From NCBI GenBank assembly GCA_964372275.1, contig CAYJRR010000040.1, positions 1 through 34,927 of the forward strand: 34,927 bases of DNA. Reading direction: 5' to 3'. A program made the translations under genes and the position numbers. Numbering within the stretch: the stretch's first letter is position 1; each line of letters begins with the position of its first letter. Below, in pieces: positions 22,335 to 30,680 of this stretch. The stretch is from CAYJRR01 sp964372275 [NCBI: uncultured bacterium]. GTDB lineage: Bacteria; CAYJRR01. The notes under the pieces were generated by a model. That model had not been told where the DNA came from, did not search any database, and worked only from the letters and a program-made list of their open reading frames with translations.

Positions 22335-23135
22335 GTGGCGGCGCGGCCCGGCGAAGAGTTCTACTGCATCGATACGCTGACGCTCGAACCGAACGAGCTC
22401 GTCAATGCGCTGAAGGCCCTCCTCGAGGGACGTCTCGCGCTCTACGTTTCGGTCGGCCGCGACGCCGGCGGCAAGGCGCATGGGTTCCGCTTTTCGCAGA
22501 CCTCGAAGATGTCCCCGTTGCACACGCTCGAACCGGGGGACGAGGAGATCTTCCTGCCGATGATGGCCACCCGCTTCCAGAAGTCGGTGGCCCGCGTCCG
22601 CTACGACGTCGCCGCCACCGAAGGGGTGCTGCACATCTCCGATCCCAAGGGGGAGCTGACGGCGACGACCTACAAACTGGAGCCGCTGCCGCCGTTCCCC
22701 GGACGGCTGTTCGAGCGGCCGCTCACCTGGGGGGACCCGGTGTGGCTGGGCTCGGGCCCGCCGGCGGGACGCCCCGAGCGGCCTCCGCCGAACACGCCCG
22801 GATACGACCTCCCGCTGGAGGCGGGCAGCCACATCGGCGGCTTCGCTTCGTGGCAGGGTGCGTCGCTCGACGCGCTGCGCACCGAGATCGATCGCGCCGC
22901 CACCGGCGAGCTGACGCTCAAGGCCGCGGACGGCGTCGAGGCGCGCTTCTGGATGGAGCAGGGGCAGGTGGTCGGCTTCGCCTTCGATCCGATGCGGGGC
23001 CAGCCCGCCGAGAAGCAGTGGGAGGCGGTCGCCGCGGAGCCGTTCGCCCAGCGCCGTTTCCGCATCGACGTGCCGCGGCCGGAGCACATCGCCGCCCTCA
23101 AGAACTTCAACGCCAAGATCTTGCCGAAGAAATGA
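22335..23135 (+). CDS. Unknown protein coupled to rmlA
   Basis: A 266-residue soluble protein with no signal peptide or membrane segment. The N-terminal half (FYCIDTLTLEPNELVNALKA, then a Gly/Ala-rich loop, and TRFQKSVARVRYDVAAT) seems to be one mixed alpha/beta domain. The C-terminal half from about residue 170 (LDALRTEIDRAATGELTLKA, EARFWMEQGQVVGFAFDP) vaguely resembles PATAN/DUF4388-type effector domains. I do not recognise either part with confidence. Its stop overlaps the ATG of rmlA by 4 bp (ATGA), so it is in the rhamnose operon and may be a regulatory partner. Confidence 0.65.
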   Translation: MAARPGEEFYCIDTLTLEPNELVNALKALLEGRLALYVSVGRDAGGKAHGFRFSQTSKMSPLHTLEPGDEEIFLPMMATRFQKSVARVRYDVAATEGVLHISDPKGELTATTYKLEPLPPFPGRLFERPLTWGDPVWLGSGPPAGRPERPPPNTPGYDLPLEAGSHIGGFASWQGASLDALRTEIDRAATGELTLKAADGVEARFWMEQGQVVGFAFDPMRGQPAEKQWEAVAAEPFAQRRFRIDVPRPEHIAALKNFNAKILPKK

Positions 23136-23842
23136 GGGGGATCGTCCTCGCCGGCGGCACCGGGTCGCGCCTCTTCCCTCTGACCAAGGTAACGAACAAG
23201 CACCTCCTCCCGGTGGGCAGGGTGCCGATGATCTTCCACCCGGTGCGGAAGCTGACCGAGGCGGGGATCCGCGAGATCCTGATCGTCACCGGGACCGAGC
23301 ACATCGGCGACGTCGTCGGACTGCTCGGCTCGGGACGCGAGTTCGGGTGCGAGTTCACCTACCGGGTGCAGGACGAGGCCGGAGGGATCGCGCAGGCGCT
23401 GGGGCTGGCGCGGCAGTTCGCCGGGGACGGGCCGGTCTGCGTCATCCTCGGCGACAACATCTTCCAGGACTCGATCGCCGGGGCGGTGCGCGACTTCGCC
23501 GCGGGTGGGATCGGCGCGCGCCTGTTCCTCAAGGAGGTTCCCGACCCGTCGCGCTTCGGCGTGGCGACGGTGAAGGACGGCCGGATCGTGAAGATCGTCG
23601 AGAAGCCGACACGGCCCGAGTCGTCGTTGGCGGTGACGGGGATCTATCTCTACGACCGCCACGTCTTCGAGCTGTTGCCCCGCCTCCAGCCGTCGGCGCG
23701 CGGGGAGCTGGAGATCACCGACGTCAACAACGCCTACGTGGAGCGCGGGACGATGGGGTTCACGATGCTCGACGGATGGTGGAGCGATGCCGGGACGTTC
23801 GAGAGCCTCGACCACGCCAACCGCCTGACCCGCGAAACGTGA
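23132..23842 (+). CDS. rmlA: Glucose-1-phosphate thymidylyltransferase, short form
   Basis: The signature MRGIVLAGGTGSRLFPLTKV opens the protein. It continues with NKHLLPVGRVPMIFHPV, LGDNIFQDSI, FGVATVKDGRIVKIVEKP and GWWSDAGTFESL. This is RmlA, making dTDP-glucose from dTTP and glucose 1-phosphate. It has 236 residues against about 290 in enterobacteria, lacking the C-terminal helical extension that builds the allosteric dTDP-rhamnose site. Short forms of about 240-250 residues are known elsewhere. ATG 23132 overlaps the upstream stop; GTG of rmlB overlaps its own stop. Confidence 0.92.
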   Translation: MRGIVLAGGTGSRLFPLTKVTNKHLLPVGRVPMIFHPVRKLTEAGIREILIVTGTEHIGDVVGLLGSGREFGCEFTYRVQDEAGGIAQALGLARQFAGDGPVCVILGDNIFQDSIAGAVRDFAAGGIGARLFLKEVPDPSRFGVATVKDGRIVKIVEKPTRPESSLAVTGIYLYDRHVFELLPRLQPSARGELEITDVNNAYVERGTMGFTMLDGWWSDAGTFESLDHANRLTRET

Positions 23843-24885
23843 AACTCCTGGTCACCGGCAGCTACGGCTTCATCGGCAGCAACTTCGTGCACGAGGCGCT
23901 CGCGGCCCGGGCCGGCTGGCGGATCGTCTCGCTCGACCTGCTGACCTATGCCGGGAACCTCGCCAACCTCGACGGCCTCGATCCGGAGCGGCATTCGTTC
24001 GTGCGTGGAGACATCGCCGAGCGCGCCCAGGTCGATGCGGCGTTCGAGCGTGGACCCTTCGACGCCGTCGTTCACTTCGCCGCCGAAAGCCACGTCGACC
24101 GCTCCATCGAGAGCGCGGACGCCTTCGTCCGCACCAACGTCCTCGGCACGCAGACGCTGGTGAACGCGGCGCGGCGGCACCGGGTCGCGCGCTTCCTCCA
24201 CGTCTCGACCGACGAGGTCTACGGCTCGCTGGGGGAGACCGGCCGTTTCTCCGAGACGACGCCGCTCGATCCGACCTCCCCCTACGCCGCCTCGAAGACC
24301 GCGTCCGACCTGTTGGTGCTGGCGGCGGTGAAGACGCACAAGCTCCCGGCGATCGTGACCCGCTGCTCCAACAACTACGGACCGCGGCAGTTCCCCGAGA
24401 AGGCGATCCCGCTGTTCGTGACCAACGCCTTGCAGGACCGCCCGCTCCCCGTCTACGGCGACGGGAGAAACGTGCGGGAGTGGCTGCACGTGCGCGACCA
24501 TTGCCGCGCGCTGCTCGCGATCCTGGAGCGCGGCGGCGACGGCGAGGTCTACAACATCGGCAGCGGCCACGAGATGCCGAACATCGACTTGGCCCGGCTC
24601 ATCCTCCGCACGCTGCGCAAGCCGGACTCCCTGATCTCGTTCGTAACCGATCGGCTGGCGCACGACCGGCGCTACGCCATCGACGCGACCAAGCTGCGCA
24701 CGCGCCTGGGGTGGACCCCGGAAGTGCCCTTCGAGCGGGGGATCGTGGAGACGATCGAGTGGTACCGCTCCAACGAAACCTGGTGGCGCGACATCCAGAC
24801 AGGCGCCTACCTCGAACGCCACCGCCTCGCCGCGGCAGGAGGGGACGGAGGGGTCCCCCGAGGCGCGCGAAGCGCGGACCGCTGA
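23839..24885 (+). CDS. rmlB: dTDP-glucose 4,6-dehydratase
   Basis: A 348-residue extended SDR: VTGSYGFIGSNF (5-16), HFAAESHVDRSI, STDEVYGSLG (catalytic Asp-Glu), SPYAASKTASD (catalytic Tyr and Lys), CSNNYGPRQFPEK and WLHVRDHC. This is the full RmlB pattern. It converts dTDP-glucose to dTDP-4-keto-6-deoxyglucose. GTG 23839 overlaps the rmlA stop. The last residues (GGDGGVPRGARSADR) are unlike RmlB ends and are encoded by a GC-rich double hairpin (24841-24876). The stop directly abuts the stop of the convergent rmlD. Confidence 0.94.
   Translation: MKLLVTGSYGFIGSNFVHEALAARAGWRIVSLDLLTYAGNLANLDGLDPERHSFVRGDIAERAQVDAAFERGPFDAVVHFAAESHVDRSIESADAFVRTNVLGTQTLVNAARRHRVARFLHVSTDEVYGSLGETGRFSETTPLDPTSPYAASKTASDLLVLAAVKTHKLPAIVTRCSNNYGPRQFPEKAIPLFVTNALQDRPLPVYGDGRNVREWLHVRDHCRALLAILERGGDGEVYNIGSGHEMPNIDLARLILRTLRKPDSLISFVTDRLAHDRRYAIDATKLRTRLGWTPEVPFERGIVETIEWYRSNETWWRDIQTGAYLERHRLAAAGGDGGVPRGARSADR
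24841..24880. repeat. GC-rich double-hairpin element, copy 2
   Basis: Two hairpins lie in the last codons of rmlB. GGGGAC (24841-24846) pairs with GTCCCC (24853-24858), and CGCGC (24864-24868) pairs with GCGCG (24872-24876) over GAA. Order and composition resemble the element at 7403-7446. Here the pair may act as a terminator at the rmlB/rmlD convergent junction. Confidence 0.45.
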
Positions 24886-25719
24886 CTAGAGCGCGACGAA
24901 GTCGCGGACCGCGTCGGCGCGAGGGCGCAGGCGCAGACCGATGGACTCGAGTCGCTCCGAGGCGAGGGCGGTCGACCGCGGCCGTGCGGCGACGAGCGAC
25001 AGCGATCCGGCCGCGACCGGGACGAGGGTGGCGCGGTGGCGGCCCACCGCCTCCAGGATCTCCCGGGCCTGGTCGAACCGCGATACCGGTCCGGGGTTCG
25101 CCACGTGGAAGACGCCGGTCGCGCCGGCCTCCAGCAGCGCGCGGAGGGCGCGCGCCAGGTCGAGGGTGAAGGTCGGCGTGCCGAACCAGTCGCGGACCGC
25201 CCTCACCTCGCCGCCGTCGCGCGCGGCGGCCAGGACCGCGTTGGCGAAGTTGCGTCCGTGGCGGGTGAACAGCCACGACGATCGGACGACCATCGCCTTG
25301 GGGGCGACCTGCAAGGCGTTTCGCTCGCCGGCGAGCTTGCTCCGACCGTAGACCTGCAGGGGGCGGGTCGCGTCGCTCTCGACGTAGGGGCCCTCCTTCC
25401 GCCCGTCGAAGACGTAGTCGGTGGAGATCTGGGCGAGGAGGACGTTCCGCTCCCGGCAGGCGGTGGCGAGATGGCGGACGCCGTCGGCGTTCACGGCGTG
25501 GGCCCGGTCGGGATCGCGCTCGCAGCCGTCGACGTCGGCGAAGGCGGCGGCGTTGACCACGGCGTCGGCGCGCGCCCGGTCGAGGGCACGGCGCAGCGCG
25601 TCGGGTACGAGGAGGTCGACCTCCCCGTGCGGTGGGGCGGCGACCTCGTGCCGCTCGGCGAGGACCGGCTGGAGGTCCCGCCCCAGTCCGCCGCTGCCAC
25701 CCAGGAGAAGGATCCGCAT
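24886..25719 (-). CDS. rmlD: dTDP-4-dehydrorhamnose reductase
   Basis: A 277-residue SDR: MRILLLGGSGGLGRDL, VVNAAAFADVDGCERD, QISTDYVFDG, RPLQVYGRSKLAGE (catalytic Tyr and Lys), VVRSSWLFTRHG and RDWFGTPTFTLDLA. These are RmlD features. It reduces dTDP-4-keto-L-rhamnose to dTDP-L-rhamnose with NAD(P)H. GG-S-GGLG is a slightly unusual Rossmann loop but keeps the spacing. The gene converges on rmlB with no base between the two stops. RmlC, the 3,5-epimerase needed before this step, is not in the window. Confidence 0.92.
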   Translation of the reverse strand: MRILLLGGSGGLGRDLQPVLAERHEVAAPPHGEVDLLVPDALRRALDRARADAVVNAAAFADVDGCERDPDRAHAVNADGVRHLATACRERNVLLAQISTDYVFDGRKEGPYVESDATRPLQVYGRSKLAGERNALQVAPKAMVVRSSWLFTRHGRNFANAVLAAARDGGEVRAVRDWFGTPTFTLDLARALRALLEAGATGVFHVANPGPVSRFDQAREILEAVGRHRATLVPVAAGSLSLVAARPRSTALASERLESIGLRLRPRADAVRDFVAL

Positions 25720-25835
25720 CGTCTCGCCCGTCGGGCTGTTCGGGGCCTCTCCGAACCCCTGCGGCGAACTAGAACACAACCGATTCGCCGCTCCAACGGC
25801 GTGCCCCGCCCGGCGGCATTCGTTTCGCGCCCCCC

Positions 25836-25863
25836 TTGACAATCGGTGCCGCGCGGATATTTC
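25836..25863 (+). promoter_or_regulatory. Promoter of the ABC exporter operon
   Basis: A perfect -35 TTGACA (25836-25841), 16 nt, TATTTC (25858-25863). The start codon at 25894 leaves a leader of about 24 nt. It is the closest match to the sigma70 consensus that I noticed in the window. Confidence 0.6.
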
Positions 25864-25893
25864 CCTTGGCTTCGCAACCGCGGCCGGAACGCG

Positions 25894-26862
25894 ATGACGA
25901 CGCACGATTCGACCCCGATGGTGGAAGCGAAGGCGCTCCGCAAGGAGTACGGGACGACGCGCGCGGTCTCCGACGTTTCGTTCCGGATCTCCCGGGGTGA
26001 AGTGGTGGGGTTCCTCGGTCCCAACGGCGCCGGTAAGAGCACCACCATGAAGCTCCTCACCGGCTACCTTCGGCCGACCGCCGGTACCGCGTTCGTCGCC
26101 GGCATCCCGGTCGATCGGTCGCCGCTCGAAGCGCGCCGCCGTCTCGGCTACCTCCCCGAGAACGCGCCGCTCTACGACGATCTGCAGGTGATCGACTTCC
26201 TCGAGTACGTCGCGAGGCTCCGCGGGATTGCCCGCCCGAAGCTGAAGGTGTTGTGCGAGCGGTGCGGCATCGTCGACGTCCTGGGCAAGGACATCGGACA
26301 GCTTTCGAAGGGCTACCGGCAGCGGGTCGGCCTGGCGCAGGCGATGCTGCACGATCCCGATCTCTTGATCCTCGACGAGCCGACGACCGGCCTCGACCCC
26401 AACCAGATCGTCGAGATCCGGGAGCTGATCCGCGACCTGGGCCGCGAGAAGACGGTGCTGCTTTCGACGCACATCCTTCCGGAGGTCCAGGCCGTCTGCG
26501 ACCGGATCCTGATCCTCCACGACGGGACGATCGTCGCCGACGACTCGCCGGCGGCGCTGACCGGCGGCGGGGCCGGCGCGGCGGTGCGCGTCGTCCTCCG
26601 CGGAAAGGCCGGCGGCGCGATCGACGCCGGCGCGGCGCGGGCGGCGTTGGCGCGGTTGCCGGGGGTCCACGAAGCGCGCGGCGCCGCAACCGACGAGCCG
26701 GGCGCCGTGGCCGTCGACGTGCGCGCCGCCGGCACGGCCGACCCGCGCGAGGCGATCTTCGGCGCGGCGGTCGAGCACGGGTGGGTGCTGGTGGAGCTCA
26801 CGCGCGAGCGCGCATCGCTCGAAGAGACGTTCCGGCGTTTGACGCGGGTGGCGAATGGATAA
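25894..26862 (+). CDS. ABC transporter ATPase (GldA-like)
   Basis: A 322-residue ABC ATPase. Walker A is GPNGAGKST, then the Q-loop region LGYLPENAPLYDDL, signature LSKGYRQRVGLAQA, Walker B LLILDEPTTGLDP and switch His in LLSTHILPEV. About 90 C-terminal residues form a regulatory domain with a Gly/Ala-rich linker. LSKGYRQR is typical of the GldA/Wza-like ABC-2 exporter ATPases. Start ATG 25894 is preferred over GTG 25846; ATG 25918 is possible. The stop (TAA) overlaps the permease start in ATGGATAA. It powers the permease at 26855. Confidence 0.93.
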   Translation: MTTHDSTPMVEAKALRKEYGTTRAVSDVSFRISRGEVVGFLGPNGAGKSTTMKLLTGYLRPTAGTAFVAGIPVDRSPLEARRRLGYLPENAPLYDDLQVIDFLEYVARLRGIARPKLKVLCERCGIVDVLGKDIGQLSKGYRQRVGLAQAMLHDPDLLILDEPTTGLDPNQIVEIRELIRDLGREKTVLLSTHILPEVQAVCDRILILHDGTIVADDSPAALTGGGAGAAVRVVLRGKAGGAIDAGAARAALARLPGVHEARGAATDEPGAVAVDVRAAGTADPREAIFGAAVEHGWVLVELTRERASLEETFRRLTRVANG

Positions 26863-27574
26863 CGTCCTCACCATCGCGCGCCGGGAGATGAAGGGGTTCT
26901 TCGACTCGCCGGTCGCCTACATCGTCGTCACCGCCTTCCTGCTCGTCGCCGGGTGGATGTACTTCGGGACGCTGTTCCTGGGCGGACGCGCCGACATGCG
27001 CGCCTTCTTCGAGCCCTCCCCGTTCTCCCCGTCGATGCTGCTGGTGATCCTCTGCCCGGCCGTCACCATGAGGCTGATCGCCGAAGAGCGGAAGGCCGGA
27101 ACGATCGAGCTGCTCACCACGCTCCCGGTGCGCGATTGGGAGGTGATCCTCGGGAAGTTCCTCGGCGCCTGGGGACTGACGGCGGCGGCGCTGGCGCTCA
27201 CCGTCCCCTACGCCCTCAGCGTGCGGTCGATCGGCCCGCTCGACCTGGGTCCGGTCGCCGCCGGTTACCTGGGGATGCTGCTGTTCGCAGGTAGCCTGAC
27301 CGCGATCGGACTGCTCTGCTCGACCCTGACCGAGAACCAGGTGGTGGCGTTCATCGTCGGTTTCGTGATCGGCGCCGCGCTCTACTTCGTCTACTGGCTG
27401 CAGTTCCTCCTGCCGGCGGCGGTCGCGCCGATCGCCGAGTACGTCTCGGTCAGCTTCCACCTCGACAATCTCGCCCGCGGCGTGGTCGACAGCCGCGACG
27501 TCCTCTACTACCTGACGCTCGGCGGGGGGGCGCTCCTGCTGGCGGAGCGGGCGCTCGGCTGGAGGAAGGCGTGA
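26855..27574 (+). CDS. ABC-2 type permease (GldF-like)
   Basis: A 239-residue integral membrane protein with six hydrophobic segments, including the opening helix after FFDSPVAYIVVTAFLLVAG. It has the motif RLIAEERKAGTIELLTTLPV, a known feature of GldF-type ABC-2 permeases, after the second segment. Residues near the end are helical (LGGGALLLAERALGW). It forms the exporter core with the ATPase. It overlaps the ATPase gene by 8 bp and ends in the TGATG that starts the next gene. Confidence 0.92.
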   Translation: MDNVLTIARREMKGFFDSPVAYIVVTAFLLVAGWMYFGTLFLGGRADMRAFFEPSPFSPSMLLVILCPAVTMRLIAEERKAGTIELLTTLPVRDWEVILGKFLGAWGLTAAALALTVPYALSVRSIGPLDLGPVAAGYLGMLLFAGSLTAIGLLCSTLTENQVVAFIVGFVIGAALYFVYWLQFLLPAAVAPIAEYVSVSFHLDNLARGVVDSRDVLYYLTLGGGALLLAERALGWRKA

Positions 27575-29163
27575 TGAGCGACCGCCGGATCCGTCTCTAC
27601 GCCGTCCTCGCCAGCCTGGTGCTGGCGAACCTGCTCGGGCTGACGCTCTACACGCGCCTCGACTGGACGCGCGACAAGGAGTTCACCCTCTCGCCGGCCA
27701 CGCGCTCTACGCTCGAGACGCTGAAGGACCCGATCACCGTCCGCGCCTACTTCACCCAGGACCTGCCGCCCCCCTACTCGTCCAACGCCCGGTTCGTGCG
27801 CGACCTGCTCGAGGAGTACCACGCCGCCGCCGACGGTCAGCTCAGCTTCGAGTTCCTCGATCCCCTGGAGGAGGAGACCGGCGAGGACAAGGAGAAGAAG
27901 AAGGAGACCCAGGTCGACCTGTTCGGCCGCACGGTGCGCGAGGCGACCCGCGTCGAGCAAGAGCTGCAATCGCTCGGCATTCCGGCGGTGCAGGTGCGCT
28001 CCAACGAGTCGGACAAGATGGAGGTCAAGCGCGCCTACATGGGGTTGAGCGTGCGCTACCGCGAGAAACAGGAGTCGATTCCGGTCGTGCGCGAGACGGC
28101 GGGGCTGGAGTACGACCTGACCTCGTTGATCCGCAAGATGGTGCGCGCCGAGCCGCCCCGTCTGGGGCTGGTGACCGGCTTCGGCGGTCCCGATCCGGCC
28201 AAGGACATGCAGCGCGTCCGGGTGCTGCTGGACCAGATCTACGACGTGTCGGAGATCGACCTCTCCGCCGTCCCCACCATCGCCGACGAGATCGACGGAC
28301 TGCTGGTGGTCGGGCCCGAACGCCCCGTCTCCGAGGAGGCGAAGCAGGCGATCGACCGCTTCGTCACCTCCGGAAAGCCGGCCGCCTTCCTCGTCGACGC
28401 CGCGAAGATCGACCTCCAGACGCTGCAGGCGACGCCGGTCGAGCACGGACTGAGTCCGCTGCTCGAGGCCTACGGCGCGCGGATCGACGAGGGGTTGGTC
28501 GCCGACGCCGAATGCGCCACCCTGAACGTTTCCCAGCGGCGCGGGAACATGATCATCACGCAGCCGGTGCGATACCCGCTGCTCCCCTTCCCGAAGGGGC
28601 TCGATCCGGACCACCCCGTCACCCGCGGGATCGGCGGCGTCTCCTTCCCGTTCACCAGCCCGCTGGCGGTGAAGCCGGCGACCGGAGTCGACGCGGAGAC
28701 GATCGTGCGCTCGTCGACGAACGCCGGCGTGATCAAAGCGCCCTACGACATCGATCCGATGCAACGGTGGACGGTCGACCGGGTGAGCGATACGGGTGAG
28801 AAGGCGTTGGTGGTGGCGCTCAAGGGGGCGATCCCCAGCGCATTCGGCGGCTCCGCCGCCGTGTCGGGACGGGTCTTCGTCGCCGGCGGATCGAGCTTCC
28901 TCCAGGACCGGTACTTGAGCCGCGGAAACGAGGCGCTGGTGCTCAATCTGGTCGACTGGATGCTCCTCGACGATGCGCTACTCTCGATTCGCACCCGGGG
29001 CTTGCGCGCCGCGCCGCTCGCCGAGCTGTCGGACGCCAAGCGCCGCGCGGTGAAGTACGCCAACATCGCCGGGCTGCCGGCCGCCTTCGTCGGATTCGGC
29101 CTGCTGCGCTGGCGCGTGCGCGAGAAGCGCCGCGGCCAAGCCCGCTCGAGGATCGAGGCATGA
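27574..29163 (+). CDS. GldG-family ABC auxiliary protein
   Basis: A 529-residue protein: an N-terminal membrane anchor (about residues 8-28), a large periplasmic domain and a C-terminal helix near 500-515. KDPITVRAYFTQDLPPPYSS and LVTGFGGPD are characteristic of ABC_transp_aux/GldG proteins, which have a sugar-transport-like or receptor-like fold of unknown ligand. A highly charged stretch (EEETGEDKEKKKETQ) lies near residue 105. ATG 27574 overlaps the permease stop in TGATG; a GTG one codon earlier is possible. It ends overlapping the DUF4340 gene (ATGA). Confidence 0.88.
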   Translation: MSDRRIRLYAVLASLVLANLLGLTLYTRLDWTRDKEFTLSPATRSTLETLKDPITVRAYFTQDLPPPYSSNARFVRDLLEEYHAAADGQLSFEFLDPLEEETGEDKEKKKETQVDLFGRTVREATRVEQELQSLGIPAVQVRSNESDKMEVKRAYMGLSVRYREKQESIPVVRETAGLEYDLTSLIRKMVRAEPPRLGLVTGFGGPDPAKDMQRVRVLLDQIYDVSEIDLSAVPTIADEIDGLLVVGPERPVSEEAKQAIDRFVTSGKPAAFLVDAAKIDLQTLQATPVEHGLSPLLEAYGARIDEGLVADAECATLNVSQRRGNMIITQPVRYPLLPFPKGLDPDHPVTRGIGGVSFPFTSPLAVKPATGVDAETIVRSSTNAGVIKAPYDIDPMQRWTVDRVSDTGEKALVVALKGAIPSAFGGSAAVSGRVFVAGGSSFLQDRYLSRGNEALVLNLVDWMLLDDALLSIRTRGLRAAPLAELSDAKRRAVKYANIAGLPAAFVGFGLLRWRVREKRRGQARSRIEA

Positions 29164-30647
29164 GCCGGTCGACGGCGGCGGCGCTCGGACTCCTGGCCGT
29201 GCTGCTCGTGGCCGGCGGATGGCGGCTCCTGGCGAAGAAGGAGAAGGGGGTCGAACGGCTCTCGTTCGCCACGGTCGACACGGCCTCCGTCGACCGGGTG
29301 GAGATCGCCGGACCGAAGCCGGCGGAGCTGGTGAAGGCCGACGGGTCCTGGAGTCTGAACGGACGCCCGGCCGACGCGGGGGCGGTCAAGGCGTTGCTCG
29401 ACGCCGTCCCGAGGATCGAGTCGGCCGACGTGACGACCCGCGATCCCGGACGTTACGCCGAGCTGGAAGTCGACGACGCAAACGGGACGCGCGTGCGGAT
29501 TTCCGCCGCCGGTCGCGAAGTCGCCGCCTTCACGGTCGGAAAGTCGGCGCCGCGCGGCGTCTACCTGCGCGCCGGCAAGAGCGTCTTCGCCGTCGCCAAG
29601 GTCTATCCCGCCACCTTCGCCAAGGACCGGTCGGCGTGGCTCGACCGGAAGCTGTTCGCCGAGAAGGCGGGCGACGTCACACGGGTCGACGTCACACGAG
29701 CCGGCGGGACGCGATTCGCGCTGGTGCGGAACGGCGCCAACGAATGGTCGGTCGATCCGCCCGGCCTCCTGCCGAAGGGCTTCCGGTTCGACGCCGCGGC
29801 GGCGCGCTCGTTCGCCCACCAGCTCGCGGGCCTCAGGGCCCAGCAGGTGCTGGAGTCCGATCCCGGCGACGGGACGACCGGCCTCGGTGCGGCCGACCGG
29901 CTGGTGATGACGATCGGCACCGCCGGCAACGTCACGCGCGAGCTGGCACTCGGCGGCGATCTCGAAGGCGGAGGGGATGCCTACGCGCGCGCGAGCACCC
30001 GCGCCGACGTGGTGACGATCGCCGCGGCGTCGTCGAAGACGCTGCGCAAGAACCCCACCGATCTGCGCGATCTCACCGTGATGAAGGTCGACCGCGCCAA
30101 GGTGACGGGGCTGACCGTCGAGGAGGGTGGCCGGCGTCTCGCGTTCCGGAAGAAGGACGGCGCCTGGACCCTCGCCTCAACCAGCGAGAAGAGGCCCGAC
30201 GGGTTCGAGCTCGACCCGGCGGCGGTCGATCGAAAGGTCGCGTCGGTCTTGTCGCTGCGCGGCGTCGACCTCGCGCCGCCGGGATCGGCGGCCGGCATCG
30301 GCGGGTCGAAGGTGACGTTGCGCCTCGAGGACGGCACGACGGCGGCGGTCCACTTCGGCCGGGAGACGAAAGACGGGACGCAGGAACTGGTGTTCGCCCG
30401 GGGGAACGCCGACGGCGCGACCTACCGGGTCGCGAAGGGGGTCTGGAAGGACCTGCTCGCCGGGCTGGACAGCTACCGCAAGCGCGCACCGACCCCCGAG
30501 TTCGACCCCTCGTCGATGCAAGGGCTCCCCCCCGAGGTCCGCGAAGCGTTCCGCAAGCAGGCCGCCGAGAAGAAGGCGCAACAGGAGATGCTGCAGAAGA
30601 TCCTCCGGCAGCAGACGGCGTCGCCGCCCCCGACCGGCACGAATTGA
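29160..30647 (+). CDS. DUF4340-domain protein
   Basis: A 495-residue protein with an N-terminal membrane helix (ALGLLAVLLVAGGWRLLA), a periplasmic part made of repeated beta-rich modules (for example VDRVEIAGPKPAELVKADGSW, VDRAKVTGLTVEEGGRRLAF) and a Gln/Pro-rich tail. DUF4340 proteins consistently follow GldA-GldF-GldG-type genes. The function is unknown; this one presumably completes the exporter complex. ATG 29160 overlaps the GldG-like stop by 4 bp. It is the last gene of the operon, followed by a 33-bp gap. Confidence 0.88.
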   Translation: MSRSTAAALGLLAVLLVAGGWRLLAKKEKGVERLSFATVDTASVDRVEIAGPKPAELVKADGSWSLNGRPADAGAVKALLDAVPRIESADVTTRDPGRYAELEVDDANGTRVRISAAGREVAAFTVGKSAPRGVYLRAGKSVFAVAKVYPATFAKDRSAWLDRKLFAEKAGDVTRVDVTRAGGTRFALVRNGANEWSVDPPGLLPKGFRFDAAAARSFAHQLAGLRAQQVLESDPGDGTTGLGAADRLVMTIGTAGNVTRELALGGDLEGGGDAYARASTRADVVTIAAASSKTLRKNPTDLRDLTVMKVDRAKVTGLTVEEGGRRLAFRKKDGAWTLASTSEKRPDGFELDPAAVDRKVASVLSLRGVDLAPPGSAAGIGGSKVTLRLEDGTTAAVHFGRETKDGTQELVFARGNADGATYRVAKGVWKDLLAGLDSYRKRAPTPEFDPSSMQGLPPEVREAFRKQAAEKKAQQEMLQKILRQQTASPPPTGTN

Positions 30648-30680
30648 CAGGCGCGCGGAACGAGGGCATCCATTCGGACC

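Noticed and set aside
24900-26874. A 662-codon minus-strand frame joining rmlD to a longer upstream region
   Set aside because: Only the part from 25719 down is RmlD; upstream it runs opposite the ABC ATPase gene.
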